Shown: positions 25,226-34,217 of the stretch, in pieces
Layout of the letters: every line of letters begins with the position of its first letter
Position numbering within the stretch: position 1 is the stretch's first letter
Origin: Natronorubrum tibetense GA33
Lineage (GTDB): Archaea; Halobacteriota; Halobacteria; Halobacteriales; Natrialbaceae
Assembly: GCF_000383975.1 (NCBI RefSeq)
Contig: NZ_KB913017.1
Span: forward strand, 1,531,105 to 1,595,104
DNA: 64,000 bases
Reading direction: 5' to 3'
Position numbers and translations under genes: made by a program
The notes under the pieces: model-generated
The model's database searches: none
Seen by the model: the letters and a program-made list of their open reading frames with translations, nothing else
Told to the model about the DNA's origin: nothing

Positions 25226-26044
25226 TCAGAGCCGGTCAGCTAAACCTCCACAGTCCGCCGTCTCACACTCGGTGCCGTCGAGCCACGTCGCACCGGTGAG
25301 GTCGGCGTCGGTGAGATCCGCACCGACCGGGTACGAACTCGTCAGGTTGGCTCCCGTAAGGTCTGCACCCGAGAGGTCGACGGTCGGAAAGATCGCGTCC
25401 GTCAGGTTCACACCGGACAGGTCCGCGTCGGAGAGGTCGGCATTCGGGAGGGTTGCATCGGTCAGATCCGCACCGGACAGGTTCGCCTCGGCGAGGTCGG
25501 CGTCCTCGAGGTCCGCATCGACTCCTGTCGCACCCGACAGATCGGCTCCCGCGAGATTCGCCTCCGAGAGGTCGGCTCCCGTAAGATCGGCGTTGGCGAG
25601 ACTTACGTCGGCGAGTTCCTCGCCGGAGAGCGTCGCGTTCGAGAGATCGCTACCGGAGAGGTTTACGCCGGTGATGTCCGCCTTCGTGAGCGCGCCGATC
25701 AGGACCGTCGCGTCCCTGAGGTCGGCGTTGGTGAGATCCGCACCCTCGAATTCCGCGAGGAAGAGATCCGCGTCCCTGAGATCCACACCCCGGAGATCCG
25801 CATCCGTCAACGTCGCCTTCGAGAGGTCGGCGCCGGAGAGATCGCAGTCGGAGAGATCCGCCCCCTCGAGATCGGCCTCGGACTCGATCGTGTGACCGTT
25901 GCACGCCTCCCCACCGATGCCGAGTCCCGCGAGACAGCCCGAGAGTCCGACGACAGCGCCGCTGGCGGCGGCACCGACACGCCGGAGGAGCCGGCGTCTG
26001 GACGGCCTCGGGTCCGAACGTTGCGTGGTGGATCTGTCTGGCAT
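25226..26044 (-). CDS. Tat-exported pentapeptide-repeat lipoprotein
   Basis: 272 residues. The Tat motif is SRRRLLRR with a hydrophobic core and a lipobox GLSGC, Cys37. From residue 55 to about 255 the protein is an almost continuous pentapeptide series A(D/N)L(S/T)xx, about 40 units, which folds as a right-handed quadrilateral beta helix. The end carries two Cys (GTECETADCGG). It is anchored outside the membrane, but the partner is unknown; cytoplasmic relatives mimic DNA. Repeats make the DNA itself periodic. The ATG at 26044 was chosen because the upstream open frame is arginine-rich shadow. Confidence 0.9.
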   Translation of the reverse strand: MPDRSTTQRSDPRPSRRRLLRRVGAAASGAVVGLSGCLAGLGIGGEACNGHTIESEADLEGADLSDCDLSGADLSKATLTDADLRGVDLRDADLFLAEFEGADLTNADLRDATVLIGALTKADITGVNLSGSDLSNATLSGEELADVSLANADLTGADLSEANLAGADLSGATGVDADLEDADLAEANLSGADLTDATLPNADLSDADLSGVNLTDAIFPTVDLSGADLTGANLTSSYPVGADLTDADLTGATWLDGTECETADCGGLADRL

Positions 26045-26142
26045 GATATCGTCGACTGGATCGCGTCGTTCATCGAAGAAGGATAAGCAGTTGTCAAATC
26101 TCTTGTGGTCTCGCTCTCGAGCGGCCGACCGCGTTCGAGTCC

Positions 26143-26931
26143 CTATTCGCGTTCGTTTTGTGCGTCTCGAGTATCGTCGGCGTCCGGATCGACTCGCTCG
26201 TCTCGAGCCCCTCGAGTCCCCCGAGCGTCGCCGGACGCTCGAGCCTCGGCGGTCCTCCGGTCGGTGCGACGCGCTCGCGGCTCTTCGCCTCCGGCCGCGG
26301 CGGACGCCTCGTCTACCGCGAGGGTGATCGGCGCTCGCGTGCGCGTCGCCCAGACGCCACCCGCGGCGACGAGCCCCGCGGTGATGCCCGCGAGGAGCGC
26401 GTTGACCAGCAAGCCGCCGATATCGATCGAGACTGCGAGCGGAATCGTCCCGAACAGCGCTGCAAGGGTCCAGAAAACGACCGTCGCGACGCCCGTGGCG
26501 AGCCCCGCGGTCACGTAGGTCGTCGATCGGTCGTACTCGAGTCGCCAGCCGAGGAACGCGCCGACGAAGACGGCGAGCAGGATCGCCAGATACGGGGTGC
26601 CCGTAAGTGGGATCGAGAGCGCCGCTTCGACCGCGGCGTCGAACCCCGCGATGCCGTCGGCCGTTTCGGCGACGCCTTCGTCGATCGCATCGCTGAAAAT
26701 GCCGAACAGCCCGTAGCCGACGGCGACCAGTGCGAGCAGGAGCGTCAGGTACGTCGTCCACGCCGCGACGATGGGTTGTTGTGCGAGATCGACGATCGAC
26801 GGGTCGCCCGAATCGCCCCGTCGTTTGCGCTCCGATTCGTCAGTTCGTTTCTGTGTCTCATCATTCCGGCCGGCTGTATCGGCGCGTTCGACAGTCTCGT
26901 CGCCGTCGGTAGGCTGATCTCTATTGTCCAT
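26143..26931 (-). CDS. Haloarchaeal multi-pass membrane protein, unknown function
   Basis: 262 residues with a hydrophilic N-terminal part (1-55), about five transmembrane helices between 58 and 205, and an Arg/Asp-rich tail. The helical core resembles that of the protein at 40880-41470: both have the order PIVAAW/PLTQAYVKA, FSDAIDE/FADIIDES, a Pro/Gly loop, AVFVGAFLGWRL/ALLVGGYLALRM and IDIGGLLVNALLAG/VEVGGLLINGIVLG. They are paralogues. No transport or enzyme motif was recognised. Divergent from the DUF460 gene. Confidence 0.75.
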   Translation of the reverse strand: MDNRDQPTDGDETVERADTAGRNDETQKRTDESERKRRGDSGDPSIVDLAQQPIVAAWTTYLTLLLALVAVGYGLFGIFSDAIDEGVAETADGIAGFDAAVEAALSIPLTGTPYLAILLAVFVGAFLGWRLEYDRSTTYVTAGLATGVATVVFWTLAALFGTIPLAVSIDIGGLLVNALLAGITAGLVAAGGVWATRTRAPITLAVDEASAAAGGEEPRARRTDRRTAEARASGDARGTRGARDERVDPDADDTRDAQNERE

Positions 26932-26992
26932 ACGCTTGTCACAATCGCCGGCTTCTTAGCGTTTGGCCGAGAGCTGGCAGGAATCCGCGCCG

Positions 26993-27000
26993 GATTTATC
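26993..27000 (+). promoter_or_regulatory. TATA-like box of DUF460 gene
   Basis: GATTTATC about 27 nt upstream of the GTG at 27025, the spacing for a leaderless transcript. It helps fix the start far downstream of the open frame's beginning at 26158. Confidence 0.5.
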
Positions 27001-27024
27001 ACCGACTCGCCCCTAGGGCCGGCC

Positions 27025-28998
27025 GTGAGTACGCGAACGAGTGCCCTCGATGCGGTCGTCTTTGGCGTCGATATTCAAAGCGGTGACGTTCGGGGCGACG
27101 CCCCGTCGTACGCGCTCGTCGTCTACGACGGCGAGGACGTGAGCCGGGATGTCGTCTCCCACCGGAAGCTCCGACGACTGATCGAGGATACGGAGCCCGC
27201 GATCATCGCGACGGACAACATGTACGAGCTGGCGGCCGATAAGGATCAGCTCATCCACTTCCTCGGCTCGCTTCCCTCCGGGACGAAACTCGTCCAGGTG
27301 ACGGGTGCCGAACAGCCCGAACCGCTCTCCCGGGTCGCGAAACGCCACGGCATCCCCTACGGGAAAGATCCGATGCAGGAAGCCGAAGCCGCCGCCCAAC
27401 TGGCCGCCCACAACGTCGGGCACGAGGTATCAGCCTTTACCGACACGACCGAGGTTAAGGTCTCGAGGGGTCGCTCTACCGGTAGCGGGGGCTGGAGCGA
27501 GGACCGCTACACTCGTCGCATCCACGGTTCGGTGAGGAAACGAGCCCGTGAGGTCGAATCCGCACTCGAGGACGCCAATCTCGAGTACGAGCGAGAGGTC
27601 CGCGAGGCCTATGGGGGGTTCGCAAACGCCGTCTTTACCGTTCAGGCCCGGCCGCAGGAGATCCCCGTCTCGCGCAATCGCTCGGGCGACGTTCGCGTCG
27701 AGATCGAACGCGAACGGCGGGACGGAATCGAGTTCCAGCCACTGGTCAAACGCCGGGATCACGTCGTCGTCGGGATCGATCCCGGCACGACGACCGCCGT
27801 CTCGATCGTCTCGCTCGAGGGCGAGGTCTTAGACGTCTGGAGTTCGCGCACCAGCGACACCGCCGACGTGATCGAGTGGATCGTCGAGCGCGGCCGGCCG
27901 ATCATCGTCGCGGCGGACGTGACGCCGATACCCGAAACCGTCGAGAAGTTCCGTCGGAGCTTCGACGCCGCGGGCTGGACGCCGACGAGCGATCTGCCGA
28001 TCGACGAAAAGCAGCATCGAACGCGCGAGGAGCCGTACGACGACGACCACCAGCGCGACGCGATGGCCGCCGCGCTGTATGCCATCGACGCCCACCAGAA
28101 TCAGTTCGAACGCATCGCCGACAAACTCCCGCCGGGACTCGACCGCGGCGAGGTGACCGCTCGCGTCGTCGCGGGCGAAGAGAGCGTCGAGGCCGTCCTC
28201 CGGGATCTCGACGACGACGAGGACACCGAAGAGGAGTCCACGGAACACGAACCCCGCGAACTCACCGAGGAGGAACAACGGATCAAGGATCTCGAGCGAC
28301 AGGTCGACCGGCTCCAGTCACACGTCGGGACCCTCGAGGGCCGCATCGAGGACCGGGACGACCGGATCGACGAACTCGAGTCGAAACTCAGTCTCGCCCG
28401 CCGGGAAGAGCGCACGCAGGTTCGCAAAGATCGGGAGGTGAACCGACTCGAGCGGAAGGCCAATCGCCTCGAACGCGAACGCGACCAGGCTCGCGAGGAG
28501 GTCGAAGATCTCGAGGGCAAAGTCGAGCGGATGAAGGCGCTCTGGAAGCTCGATCACTCGAACTTCAGCGACGTCTCGGCGAAAAAGGAGGGGCTGGTCC
28601 CCGTCAAGGTGATCGAGAAGTTCACGAAGGGGGCGATTCGGGAAGCCGATGAGCAGTACGGCATCGCCGCCGGCGATGTCGTCTTCGTTCGGGACGCGAG
28701 CGGGGCCGGAAAATCGACGGCCGACCTCCTCGCGGGCTTCGAGCCGAGAGTCGTCCTGAAGCAGGGCGGGCTCTCGGAGATCGCCGACGAGATCCTCTTC
28801 GACGAGGAGATTCCGGTCGGGCCGGCCGACGACGTCGCCATGCAGGAGGTCGACGAACTGGCCGTCGCCCGCGAGGACGACGTCGAAGCCGTTATCGACG
28901 ACTGGCACGGGCGAGCCGAAGAACGCGAGCGCGACCGCAAGGCGTCGATGGTCGACCAGCTCATCAGCGAACACCGAGCCGGAGACAACGAAGTCTGA
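27025..28998 (+). CDS. DUF460 (COG2433) RNase H-fold protein with long coiled coil
   Basis: 657 residues. The N-terminal region (AVVFGVDIQSGD and later HVVVGIDPGTTTAVSIVSLEGE) has the strand-Asp motif of RNase H/RuvC-like folds, and ADVTPIPETVEKF plus DDDHQRDAMAAALYAIDAHQ supply further acidic positions. A central coiled coil follows, about residues 410-520, with many Glu/Arg heptads. A C-terminal small domain has AAGDVVFVRDASGAG. The family is conserved across archaea but not well characterised, and a role in nucleic-acid metabolism is inferred. A GTG start at 27025 is supported by the TATA-like box; the upstream open frame overlaps the divergent gene. Confidence 0.85.
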   Translation: MSTRTSALDAVVFGVDIQSGDVRGDAPSYALVVYDGEDVSRDVVSHRKLRRLIEDTEPAIIATDNMYELAADKDQLIHFLGSLPSGTKLVQVTGAEQPEPLSRVAKRHGIPYGKDPMQEAEAAAQLAAHNVGHEVSAFTDTTEVKVSRGRSTGSGGWSEDRYTRRIHGSVRKRAREVESALEDANLEYEREVREAYGGFANAVFTVQARPQEIPVSRNRSGDVRVEIERERRDGIEFQPLVKRRDHVVVGIDPGTTTAVSIVSLEGEVLDVWSSRTSDTADVIEWIVERGRPIIVAADVTPIPETVEKFRRSFDAAGWTPTSDLPIDEKQHRTREEPYDDDHQRDAMAAALYAIDAHQNQFERIADKLPPGLDRGEVTARVVAGEESVEAVLRDLDDDEDTEEESTEHEPRELTEEEQRIKDLERQVDRLQSHVGTLEGRIEDRDDRIDELESKLSLARREERTQVRKDREVNRLERKANRLERERDQAREEVEDLEGKVERMKALWKLDHSNFSDVSAKKEGLVPVKVIEKFTKGAIREADEQYGIAAGDVVFVRDASGAGKSTADLLAGFEPRVVLKQGGLSEIADEILFDEEIPVGPADDVAMQEVDELAVAREDDVEAVIDDWHGRAEERERDRKASMVDQLISEHRAGDNEV

Positions 28999-29028
28999 TC
29001 TCGCAGCCGTGGTCTCTCAGTCCACCGC

Positions 29029-29283
29029 TCAGTCCGCCGTGTTGACCGGTGAGAGCACCTGTGGCACCTCTTCGACCGCGACCTCGTCGGTCAGATCCTC
29101 CGGCTCGTCGACCGGGCCGTTGACGAACAGTGCGTGCGCGATAAAGCCGATTGCGACGACTCCCAACACGGCGATCGAGACCTCTATCGCGACCGGCGTC
29201 GCGTAGCCGATCCCCGCTCCGAGACCGAGGCTCGCAGCGATACAGACCAACACCAGGTCGTAGTAGTGGAGCGCGTATCCCAT
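29029..29283 (-). CDS. Small membrane protein, hypothetical
   Basis: 84 residues from an ATG at 29283, with two hydrophobic segments around residues 10-28 and 32-54 and an acidic cytoplasmic or external tail. It begins MGYALHYYDLVLVCIAAS. A longer open frame is an overlap artefact. No family was recognised, though the style matches haloarchaeal small membrane proteins. It converges with the DUF460 gene (30 bases). Confidence 0.6.
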   Translation of the reverse strand: MGYALHYYDLVLVCIAASLGLGAGIGYATPVAIEVSIAVLGVVAIGFIAHALFVNGPVDEPEDLTDEVAVEEVPQVLSPVNTAD

Positions 29284-29342
29284 GCGATTATAGAGGCGAC
29301 GAACCGACAAAATAGTTCGGAGCGCCATCGCAGCCTCCGCGG

Positions 29343-29522
29343 TCAGAACATTCCGAAGCTCTGGAGCATTCCCGAGATCAGCGCCTTGACGACCAATCCG
29401 AGCCCGGCGAGGACCATCGCCATCCCGGCGGCGATCAGGAGATTCTGGTAGGCGATGAGCCCGATTCCTGCAAGTAGAATCACGATGCCGACGATTCCGA
29501 GCGGCCCGAGATTTCGGAGCAT
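29343..29522 (-). CDS. Very small membrane protein (59 aa)
   Basis: 59 residues with two hydrophobic helices, LGPLGIVGIVILLAGIGLIA and the stretch before LISGM. It begins MLRNLGPLG and is almost entirely hydrophobic with a short C-terminal amphipathic end. Annotated only from composition and the clean ATG at 29522. It lies in tandem with another small membrane protein 59 bases downstream, possibly co-transcribed. Confidence 0.55.
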   Translation of the reverse strand: MLRNLGPLGIVGIVILLAGIGLIAYQNLLIAAGMAMVLAGLGLVVKALISGMLQSFGMF

Positions 29523-29618
29523 ACGCTGAGTGTGTCCAGCCGAGGGAAATAAACGGCGTGGTTTCCCGGCCTCGAGAGTCACTGCCGGCGCGTGGTCGAC
29601 CTCGAAAAATCGATAAAA

Positions 29619-29626
29619 CATTAAAC
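29619..29626 (+). promoter_or_regulatory. TATA-like box of eIF1A gene
   Basis: CATTAAAC centred about 27 nt upstream of the ATG at 29650, in an AT-rich island (AAAACATTAAA). Confidence 0.5.
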
Positions 29627-29649
29627 CGCTCGGCTCCGAACCACGGGGT

Positions 29650-29940
29650 ATGAGCGACGACGGTGAGGGCGGTCGGAAGAACCTCCGGATGCCGGAGGAC
29701 GACGAGGTGTTCGCGACCGTCACCAACATGCTCGGGGCGAATCGGGTGAAAGTACGGTGTGCCGACGGGGAAGAACGTACCGCACGCATTCCCGGCAAGA
29801 TGCAAAAGCGCATCTGGATCCGCGAGGACGATGTCGTCCTCGTCGAGCCGTGGGACTGGCAGGACGAGAAAGGCGATATCACCTGGCGCTACGAGAAGAG
29901 CGAGGCCGACCAGCTTCGGCAAGAAGGCCACATCCAGTAA
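29650..29940 (+). CDS. eif1A: Translation initiation factor eIF-1A
   Basis: 96 residues, the full length of archaeal aIF1A. The S1/OB-fold motif [39 protein letters not shown] is diagnostic. It binds the 30S A-site during start-codon selection. The N-terminus ([11 protein letters not shown]) is a flexible acidic tail. It is monocistronic, followed by a series of strong hairpins. Confidence 0.95.
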   Translation: MSDDGEGGRKNLRMPEDDEVFATVTNMLGANRVKVRCADGEERTARIPGKMQKRIWIREDDVVLVEPWDWQDEKGDITWRYEKSEADQLRQEGHIQ

Positions 29941-29972
29941 AACGAAATTTTACGCTGCGTTCTTGCGGACTG

Positions 29973-30066
29973 ACGACAGCGTAGCTGTCGTACAGCCCGC
30001 TGTCACTCGGTAAAATCTTCAAAAGAGCGCTCGCGCTCTTTTGGACATCGCGGAGCTTCGCTCCGC
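29973..30066 (+). repeat. Three strong hairpins after eIF1A (ACGACAGC, AAAAGAGCGC, GCGGAGC stems)
   Basis: Perfect inverted repeats at 29973-29991 (ACGACAGC/GCTGTCGT, 3-nt loop), 30021-30042 (AAAAGAGCGC/GCGCTCTTTT, 2-nt loop) and 30050-30066 (GCGGAGC/GCTCCGC, 3-nt loop). The A/T end of the middle one resembles a factor-independent terminator on both strands. The gene-free space continues to 30351. Confidence 0.6.
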
Positions 30067-30351
30067 TCAGTTTCGATCAAAAGCACTCCTCCTTCGGTTC
30101 GTTCGATTCACTCACTCACATCAGTCGTCGGCCCGAGCGCGGAGCGCTCGGTGAACGGCATCGCTCGGGTTCTTCGAACCGCTCACTCGCCGTCAGTACA
30201 GCAAGTTCTCTGACCAACAGCCTGCCTTTCCCCGGTTCGTCCGCTCCTCGCAGCACTCGGAGCGGACTCACGGCCATCGATTTAGCCTTGTTCGACATAA
30301 CTGCCAACATCGTACAGAAAGCTTATCTTCGCGATTTACATTCACGTACGC
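30067..30351. other. Gene-free stretch before the protease gene
   Basis: No open frame of haloarchaeal character. It contains short GC-rich inverted segments (GAGCGCGGAGCGCTC near 30134) and, near the end, CTTATC at 30322-30327 about 28 nt before the protease ATG, a plausible promoter. Confidence 0.4.
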
Positions 30352-31710
30352 ATGACTCTCAGTCGACGTCAGCTCCTGCAGGGTGTCGGAGTCGGCGTCT
30401 CCGCGGGACTGATCGGACTCTCGGGATCTGCGTCGGCGTCTGCGTCTTCCTCAACATCCGCTACTCGGAGGGTATTTGTCCACCCACGAGACGGACTGCT
30501 CGGCGAGTTGCTCGGTGTCGTCGAGGGCCTCGGCGGAACGCCGCTGCTCGAGTACGACAACTTCGAGTTCGTGGTCGCGGAGGTGCCGTCGGACAGTCTG
30601 GACGAGCTGCGTGGCGACCGCCGCGTGTCGTTCGTCGAAGCGGACGACGAGACCAGGATTCCCTCGGACTGGTCGCCCTCGCTCTCGGACATTCTGAACC
30701 CCCCCGACGACTCCGACTGTTCTACCCACCCCGACCAGCAACCCTCGTGGGGCGTCGAACGCATCGGTGCGGATGATGTCGATCCGGACGGATCCGGCGT
30801 CGACGTGGGGATTCTCGATACGGGCATCGCGTCGGACCACTGCAGCCTGTCGGTCGCCGGCGGTCAGAACTTCACCAGCGACGGGGTGTCGACCGACTAC
30901 GAGGATCGCCACGGCCACGGGACCCACGTCGCCGGCGTCGCGGGCGCGTCGGACAACGACCGCGGCGTCGTCGGCGTCGCTCCCGAGGCGAACCTGTACG
31001 CGGTGAAGGTCCTCGGCGATGATGGCTCCGGTCGGTACAGCGAACTGATCGCCGGAATCGACTGGTGTCTGTCGAACGACGTGGAACTGATCTCGATGAG
31101 CCTCGGCGGCGAGGAATCGAGTTCGACGCTCGAGGACGCGATCGACGCCGCACACTCGGCTGGGCACCTTCTGCTCTGTGCGGCCGGCAACGAAGGGAAC
31201 AACGGCGGCGACTCGTGCGACGAGGAGACGATGACCTACCCGGCGATGCACGACGACGTCGTCGCAGTTACCGCGATGGACGAGGACGACCGGCTGGCGT
31301 CCTACAGTAGCGTCGGCTCTGCCGTCGATCTGCTGGCACCGGGGACGGACGTCAACTCGACTACCGTCGACAACCAGTACGCACAGGCGAGCGGGACGAG
31401 CATGGCCTGTCCGTTTGTCACCGGCGTCGCGGCGCTGGTCTGGGAGACCCGCGAGGAGTCCGGACCGGGGCCGAACGAGGCGGTCAGGGAGATCCTCGGC
31501 GAGACGGCGGAGGACGTGCTCGGAACCTGTGCGGAGGGTGACGGGCTCGTGGACGCCCGCGCCGCGGTCGGCGACGAGCGCGCGACCGACGGTGACAGTC
31601 AGGATACGGATCGGGCCGGCGGGTTCTTCGGTGGACTCCGGTCGGTGGTCGAGCGGATAGCGGATCTGCTCGCGAGCGTCTTCGAGTGGCTCCGGCGGCT
31701 GTTTTCGTAG
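30352..31710 (+). CDS. Halolysin-like subtilase (S8), Tat-exported
   Basis: 452 residues. A Tat signal LSRRQLLQG is followed by a low-complexity Ser/Ala stretch, an inhibitor I9-like propeptide (about 40-100) and the peptidase. The catalytic triad is Asp156 (ILDTGI), His189 (GHGTHVAG) and Ser350 (SGTSMACP), with Asn280 (AAGNEG) as oxyanion residue. Haloarchaeal halolysins carry a C-terminal extension. Here the end is a short acidic linker plus an amphipathic segment (SVVERIADLLASVFEWLRRLF) that could contact the membrane, instead of the longer PPC-type domain. Single gene, ends facing the aminotransferase gene. Confidence 0.93.
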   Translation: MTLSRRQLLQGVGVGVSAGLIGLSGSASASASSSTSATRRVFVHPRDGLLGELLGVVEGLGGTPLLEYDNFEFVVAEVPSDSLDELRGDRRVSFVEADDETRIPSDWSPSLSDILNPPDDSDCSTHPDQQPSWGVERIGADDVDPDGSGVDVGILDTGIASDHCSLSVAGGQNFTSDGVSTDYEDRHGHGTHVAGVAGASDNDRGVVGVAPEANLYAVKVLGDDGSGRYSELIAGIDWCLSNDVELISMSLGGEESSSTLEDAIDAAHSAGHLLLCAAGNEGNNGGDSCDEETMTYPAMHDDVVAVTAMDEDDRLASYSSVGSAVDLLAPGTDVNSTTVDNQYAQASGTSMACPFVTGVAALVWETREESGPGPNEAVREILGETAEDVLGTCAEGDGLVDARAAVGDERATDGDSQDTDRAGGFFGGLRSVVERIADLLASVFEWLRRLFS

Positions 31711-31787
31711 CCGTCATTGCGGTACGATTGGAGTGATCGACAAAAAGTGGTCTTCTGACCGGCTGTGCTACACGCTTCGGCCGACGA

Positions 31788-32900
31788 CTACAGGCCGGCG
31801 ACGTCCTCGATGGCGTCGGTCAACTCCTTGATGGACTCGAGGTCGTGTTCACCCATATGACCGATGCGGAACGTTTTCTCGCCGAGTTGGGAGCCGTAAC
31901 CGTTCGAAAAGACCATTCCGTACTCCTCGTCGACGGTTTCGATGGTTTCGGCGACATCGATCCCCTGGGTGTTCTCGATACAGGCCACCGTCTGGGACTC
32001 GTAGCCCTCCTCGGGGAACATCGCGAAGTGTTCGTCGGCCCACTCGCGGGTGTACTCGGCCATCTCCCGGTGGCGCTCGTCGCGGCCCTCGTGGCCCTCC
32101 TCGAGCATATATTTCATCTGTTTGCGGTAGGCCAGCATGATCGGAATCGCGGGCGTGGAGTGGGTCTGGCCCTTCCGGTCGTAGTAGTCGAGCGTGCGCT
32201 GGAAGCCGCCGTACCACGAGGCTGAGTCGGTCTCGAGTTCGCGCTCGTAGGCCGCGTCGCTGACGACACAGACCGCGAGTCCGGGTGGCATGGCGAAGGC
32301 CTTCTGGGTGGAGGCGAAGATGACGTCGATGTTGTGCTCGTCGATATCGACGTAATCGCCGCCGAGCGCGGAGACCGCATCGACGACGAAGTACGTATCG
32401 GGGTAGTCGGCGACGACATCGCCGATCTCCTCGATCGGATTGCGGACGCCGGTCGAACTCTCGTTCATCACGGTCGCGACGACATCGTACTGCTTGTCGC
32501 TCGTCTCGAGGGTTTCGCGGATGTCTTCGGGCTTGATCGCCTCGCCCCACTCGTACTCGAGGCGGTCGACGTCCTTGCCGAGTCGCTCGGCGACGTTCGC
32601 GTGGCGCTCGCTGAAACTCCCACAGGTCGGCACGAGGATACTCTCATCGACGAGATTGAGCGTCGAGGCCTCCCAGAACTCCGTTCCCGACGCCGTCAGG
32701 ATCACGACCTCGTTGTCGGTACCGAGGAACTCCTTCGTGTCTTCGACGATGGTCGTATAGAGGTCCGTCATTCGGTCCATGCGGTGGCCGAACATCGGCT
32801 CGCACATCGCCTCGAGAACGTCCTCGCGGACCTCGGTCGGTCCCGGAATATACAGCGTTTTGTCGGGGTAGTCGTCTTTGTACTCGCGTTTTTCGGTCAC
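31788..32900 (-). CDS. Class V PLP-dependent aminotransferase (alanine-glyoxylate/serine-pyruvate type)
   Basis: 370 residues. The Schiff-base Lys200 sits in FASTQKAFAMPPG and the PLP-binding Asp in YFVVDAVSALGGDYV. The N-terminal TLYIPGPTEVREDVLEAM and LTASGTEFWEAS are typical of this class, which transfers amino groups between alanine/serine and glyoxylate or pyruvate. The GTG at 32900 gives the start TEKREYKDDYPDKTL. The long frame to 33215 runs into the copper protein gene in another frame and is not real. It could take part in serine/glycine metabolism, but nearby genes do not confirm this. Confidence 0.88.
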   Translation of the reverse strand: MTEKREYKDDYPDKTLYIPGPTEVREDVLEAMCEPMFGHRMDRMTDLYTTIVEDTKEFLGTDNEVVILTASGTEFWEASTLNLVDESILVPTCGSFSERHANVAERLGKDVDRLEYEWGEAIKPEDIRETLETSDKQYDVVATVMNESSTGVRNPIEEIGDVVADYPDTYFVVDAVSALGGDYVDIDEHNIDVIFASTQKAFAMPPGLAVCVVSDAAYERELETDSASWYGGFQRTLDYYDRKGQTHSTPAIPIMLAYRKQMKYMLEEGHEGRDERHREMAEYTREWADEHFAMFPEEGYESQTVACIENTQGIDVAETIETVDEEYGMVFSNGYGSQLGEKTFRIGHMGEHDLESIKELTDAIEDVAGL

Positions 32901-32997
32901 GAAAGCCACCTGATACGCCCTACTGGGTCGCGAGACGGTATGGTACTTTTGATGCCGCAGTCGATCGGCAGTTCTCGCCGCATCTTTCTGCCATCGA

Positions 32998-33981
32998 TCA
33001 CTCGAGCAGAATCTCGCCGCGCATCGAGGCGGCGTGGGGCGCACAGACGTAGTACGCCAGTTCCTCGCTCGCTTCGAACTCGAGGAACTGGTCGTCGCCC
33101 GGTTCGTCCGTGACGTCGGTTCGGTAGTCGTCGACGACTTCGTCGTCCTGATCCCAGAGCTCGATGTTGTGGTAGAGCCCGTCGCCACCCTCCCAGCCGA
33201 TCCGGTACGTTTCACCTGCCTCGAGGGCGAGCGTCGGGTTCTCTTCGCCGGCGATCACCGACGGCTCGAGTCCTTCCCAGGCGGCCGTCTGGCCGTCGAA
33301 GGCGATAGTCGTCCCAGGATCGATACGGAAGGCGTCGCCGGTTTCGGTTCCACTATCGCTGTCGACATCGTGGCCGCTATCCTCCGCCGACGGTTCGGTC
33401 CCGTCGATCCGGATTTCGCCGCGCATCGAGCCGGAGTGAGGCTCACAGACGTAGTACGCCAGTTCCTCGCTCGCTTCGAACTCGAGCAGTTGGTCGCCGG
33501 GGTCCTCGGCGTCGGTCAGATTGGTTCGATAGTCGTTGACGACCTCGTCGTTCCGATCCCGGAGCTCGATGTTGTGAGCCTGTCCGTCGCCACGAGTCCA
33601 CCCGATCTCGTACGTCTCGCCCGCCTCGAGGGTGAGCGTGGGGTTCTCTTCGCCGTCGATCGCCGCCGGTTCGAGACCGACCCATCCCCCGGTTTGGCCG
33701 TCGAATCGAATCCGCGTCCCGGGCTCGAGTACGGGGTCGGTCGCCTCGTCGTCAGCGCCGCTCTCGTCGTCGGTCGATCCGCCGTCGGTGTCGTCGTCGG
33801 GTTCCACTCCGCTCTCGTCGCCGGCCGATCCGCCGTCGGTGTCGCCGTCACCGTCGTCGTCCGTAGCGCCCGATTCGTCGGTCCCTGCCTGATCGACACA
33901 GCCCCCGAGCGTTCCGGCTCCCGCGGCGGCACCGACGACGGACAGCAGCGTTCGACGTGTAAACGGATCTTCAGTTGGCAT
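32998..33981 (-). CDS. Two-domain halocyanin-like copper lipoprotein
   Basis: 327 residues with Tat RR (TRRTLL), a lipobox LGGC (Cys28), an acidic Asp/Ser/Gly linker, then two plastocyanin-fold domains. Each carries the type 1 copper set: His in QAHNIELRD / LYHNIELWD, and Cys, His, Met in CEPHSGSMRG / CAPHAASMRG. The second His and the Met are in the standard positions. It carries electrons at the outer membrane face. The domain pair and the neighbouring single-domain halocyanin are close paralogues. The ATG at 33981 was chosen over one at 34002. Confidence 0.9.
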   Translation of the reverse strand: MPTEDPFTRRTLLSVVGAAAGAGTLGGCVDQAGTDESGATDDDGDGDTDGGSAGDESGVEPDDDTDGGSTDDESGADDEATDPVLEPGTRIRFDGQTGGWVGLEPAAIDGEENPTLTLEAGETYEIGWTRGDGQAHNIELRDRNDEVVNDYRTNLTDAEDPGDQLLEFEASEELAYYVCEPHSGSMRGEIRIDGTEPSAEDSGHDVDSDSGTETGDAFRIDPGTTIAFDGQTAAWEGLEPSVIAGEENPTLALEAGETYRIGWEGGDGLYHNIELWDQDDEVVDDYRTDVTDEPGDDQFLEFEASEELAYYVCAPHAASMRGEILLE

Positions 33982-34217
33982 ACAGAGTACTTCCCGACAC
34001 ACTTCATAAAACCAACCGTTCTCTCGAGGTGGCGTCGGAGCGGCCGACCAGCGGGCCGTCCGCCGGTCGAACCACTGTGCGGACTGCGGTATCCTCGTCG
34101 ATTGCGTCGAAAAAGCGACCGGAAGATTCCGGAGAAAGTCGAGACAAATACCGGGCGATTCTAACGGAACGACGCCGGTCGAAACGCGATGAACGTCACG
34201 ACGCGGTTGCGACGTCG

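Noticed and set aside
26158-27024. N-terminal extension of the DUF460 frame
   Set aside because: It overlaps the divergent membrane-protein gene, is Arg-rich and lacks family sequence. A TATA-like box and the GTG at 27025 support the shorter start.
32901-33215. Extension of the aminotransferase frame
   Set aside because: It runs into the halocyanin gene in a different frame and is Ser/Thr/Arg-rich, unlike the family.
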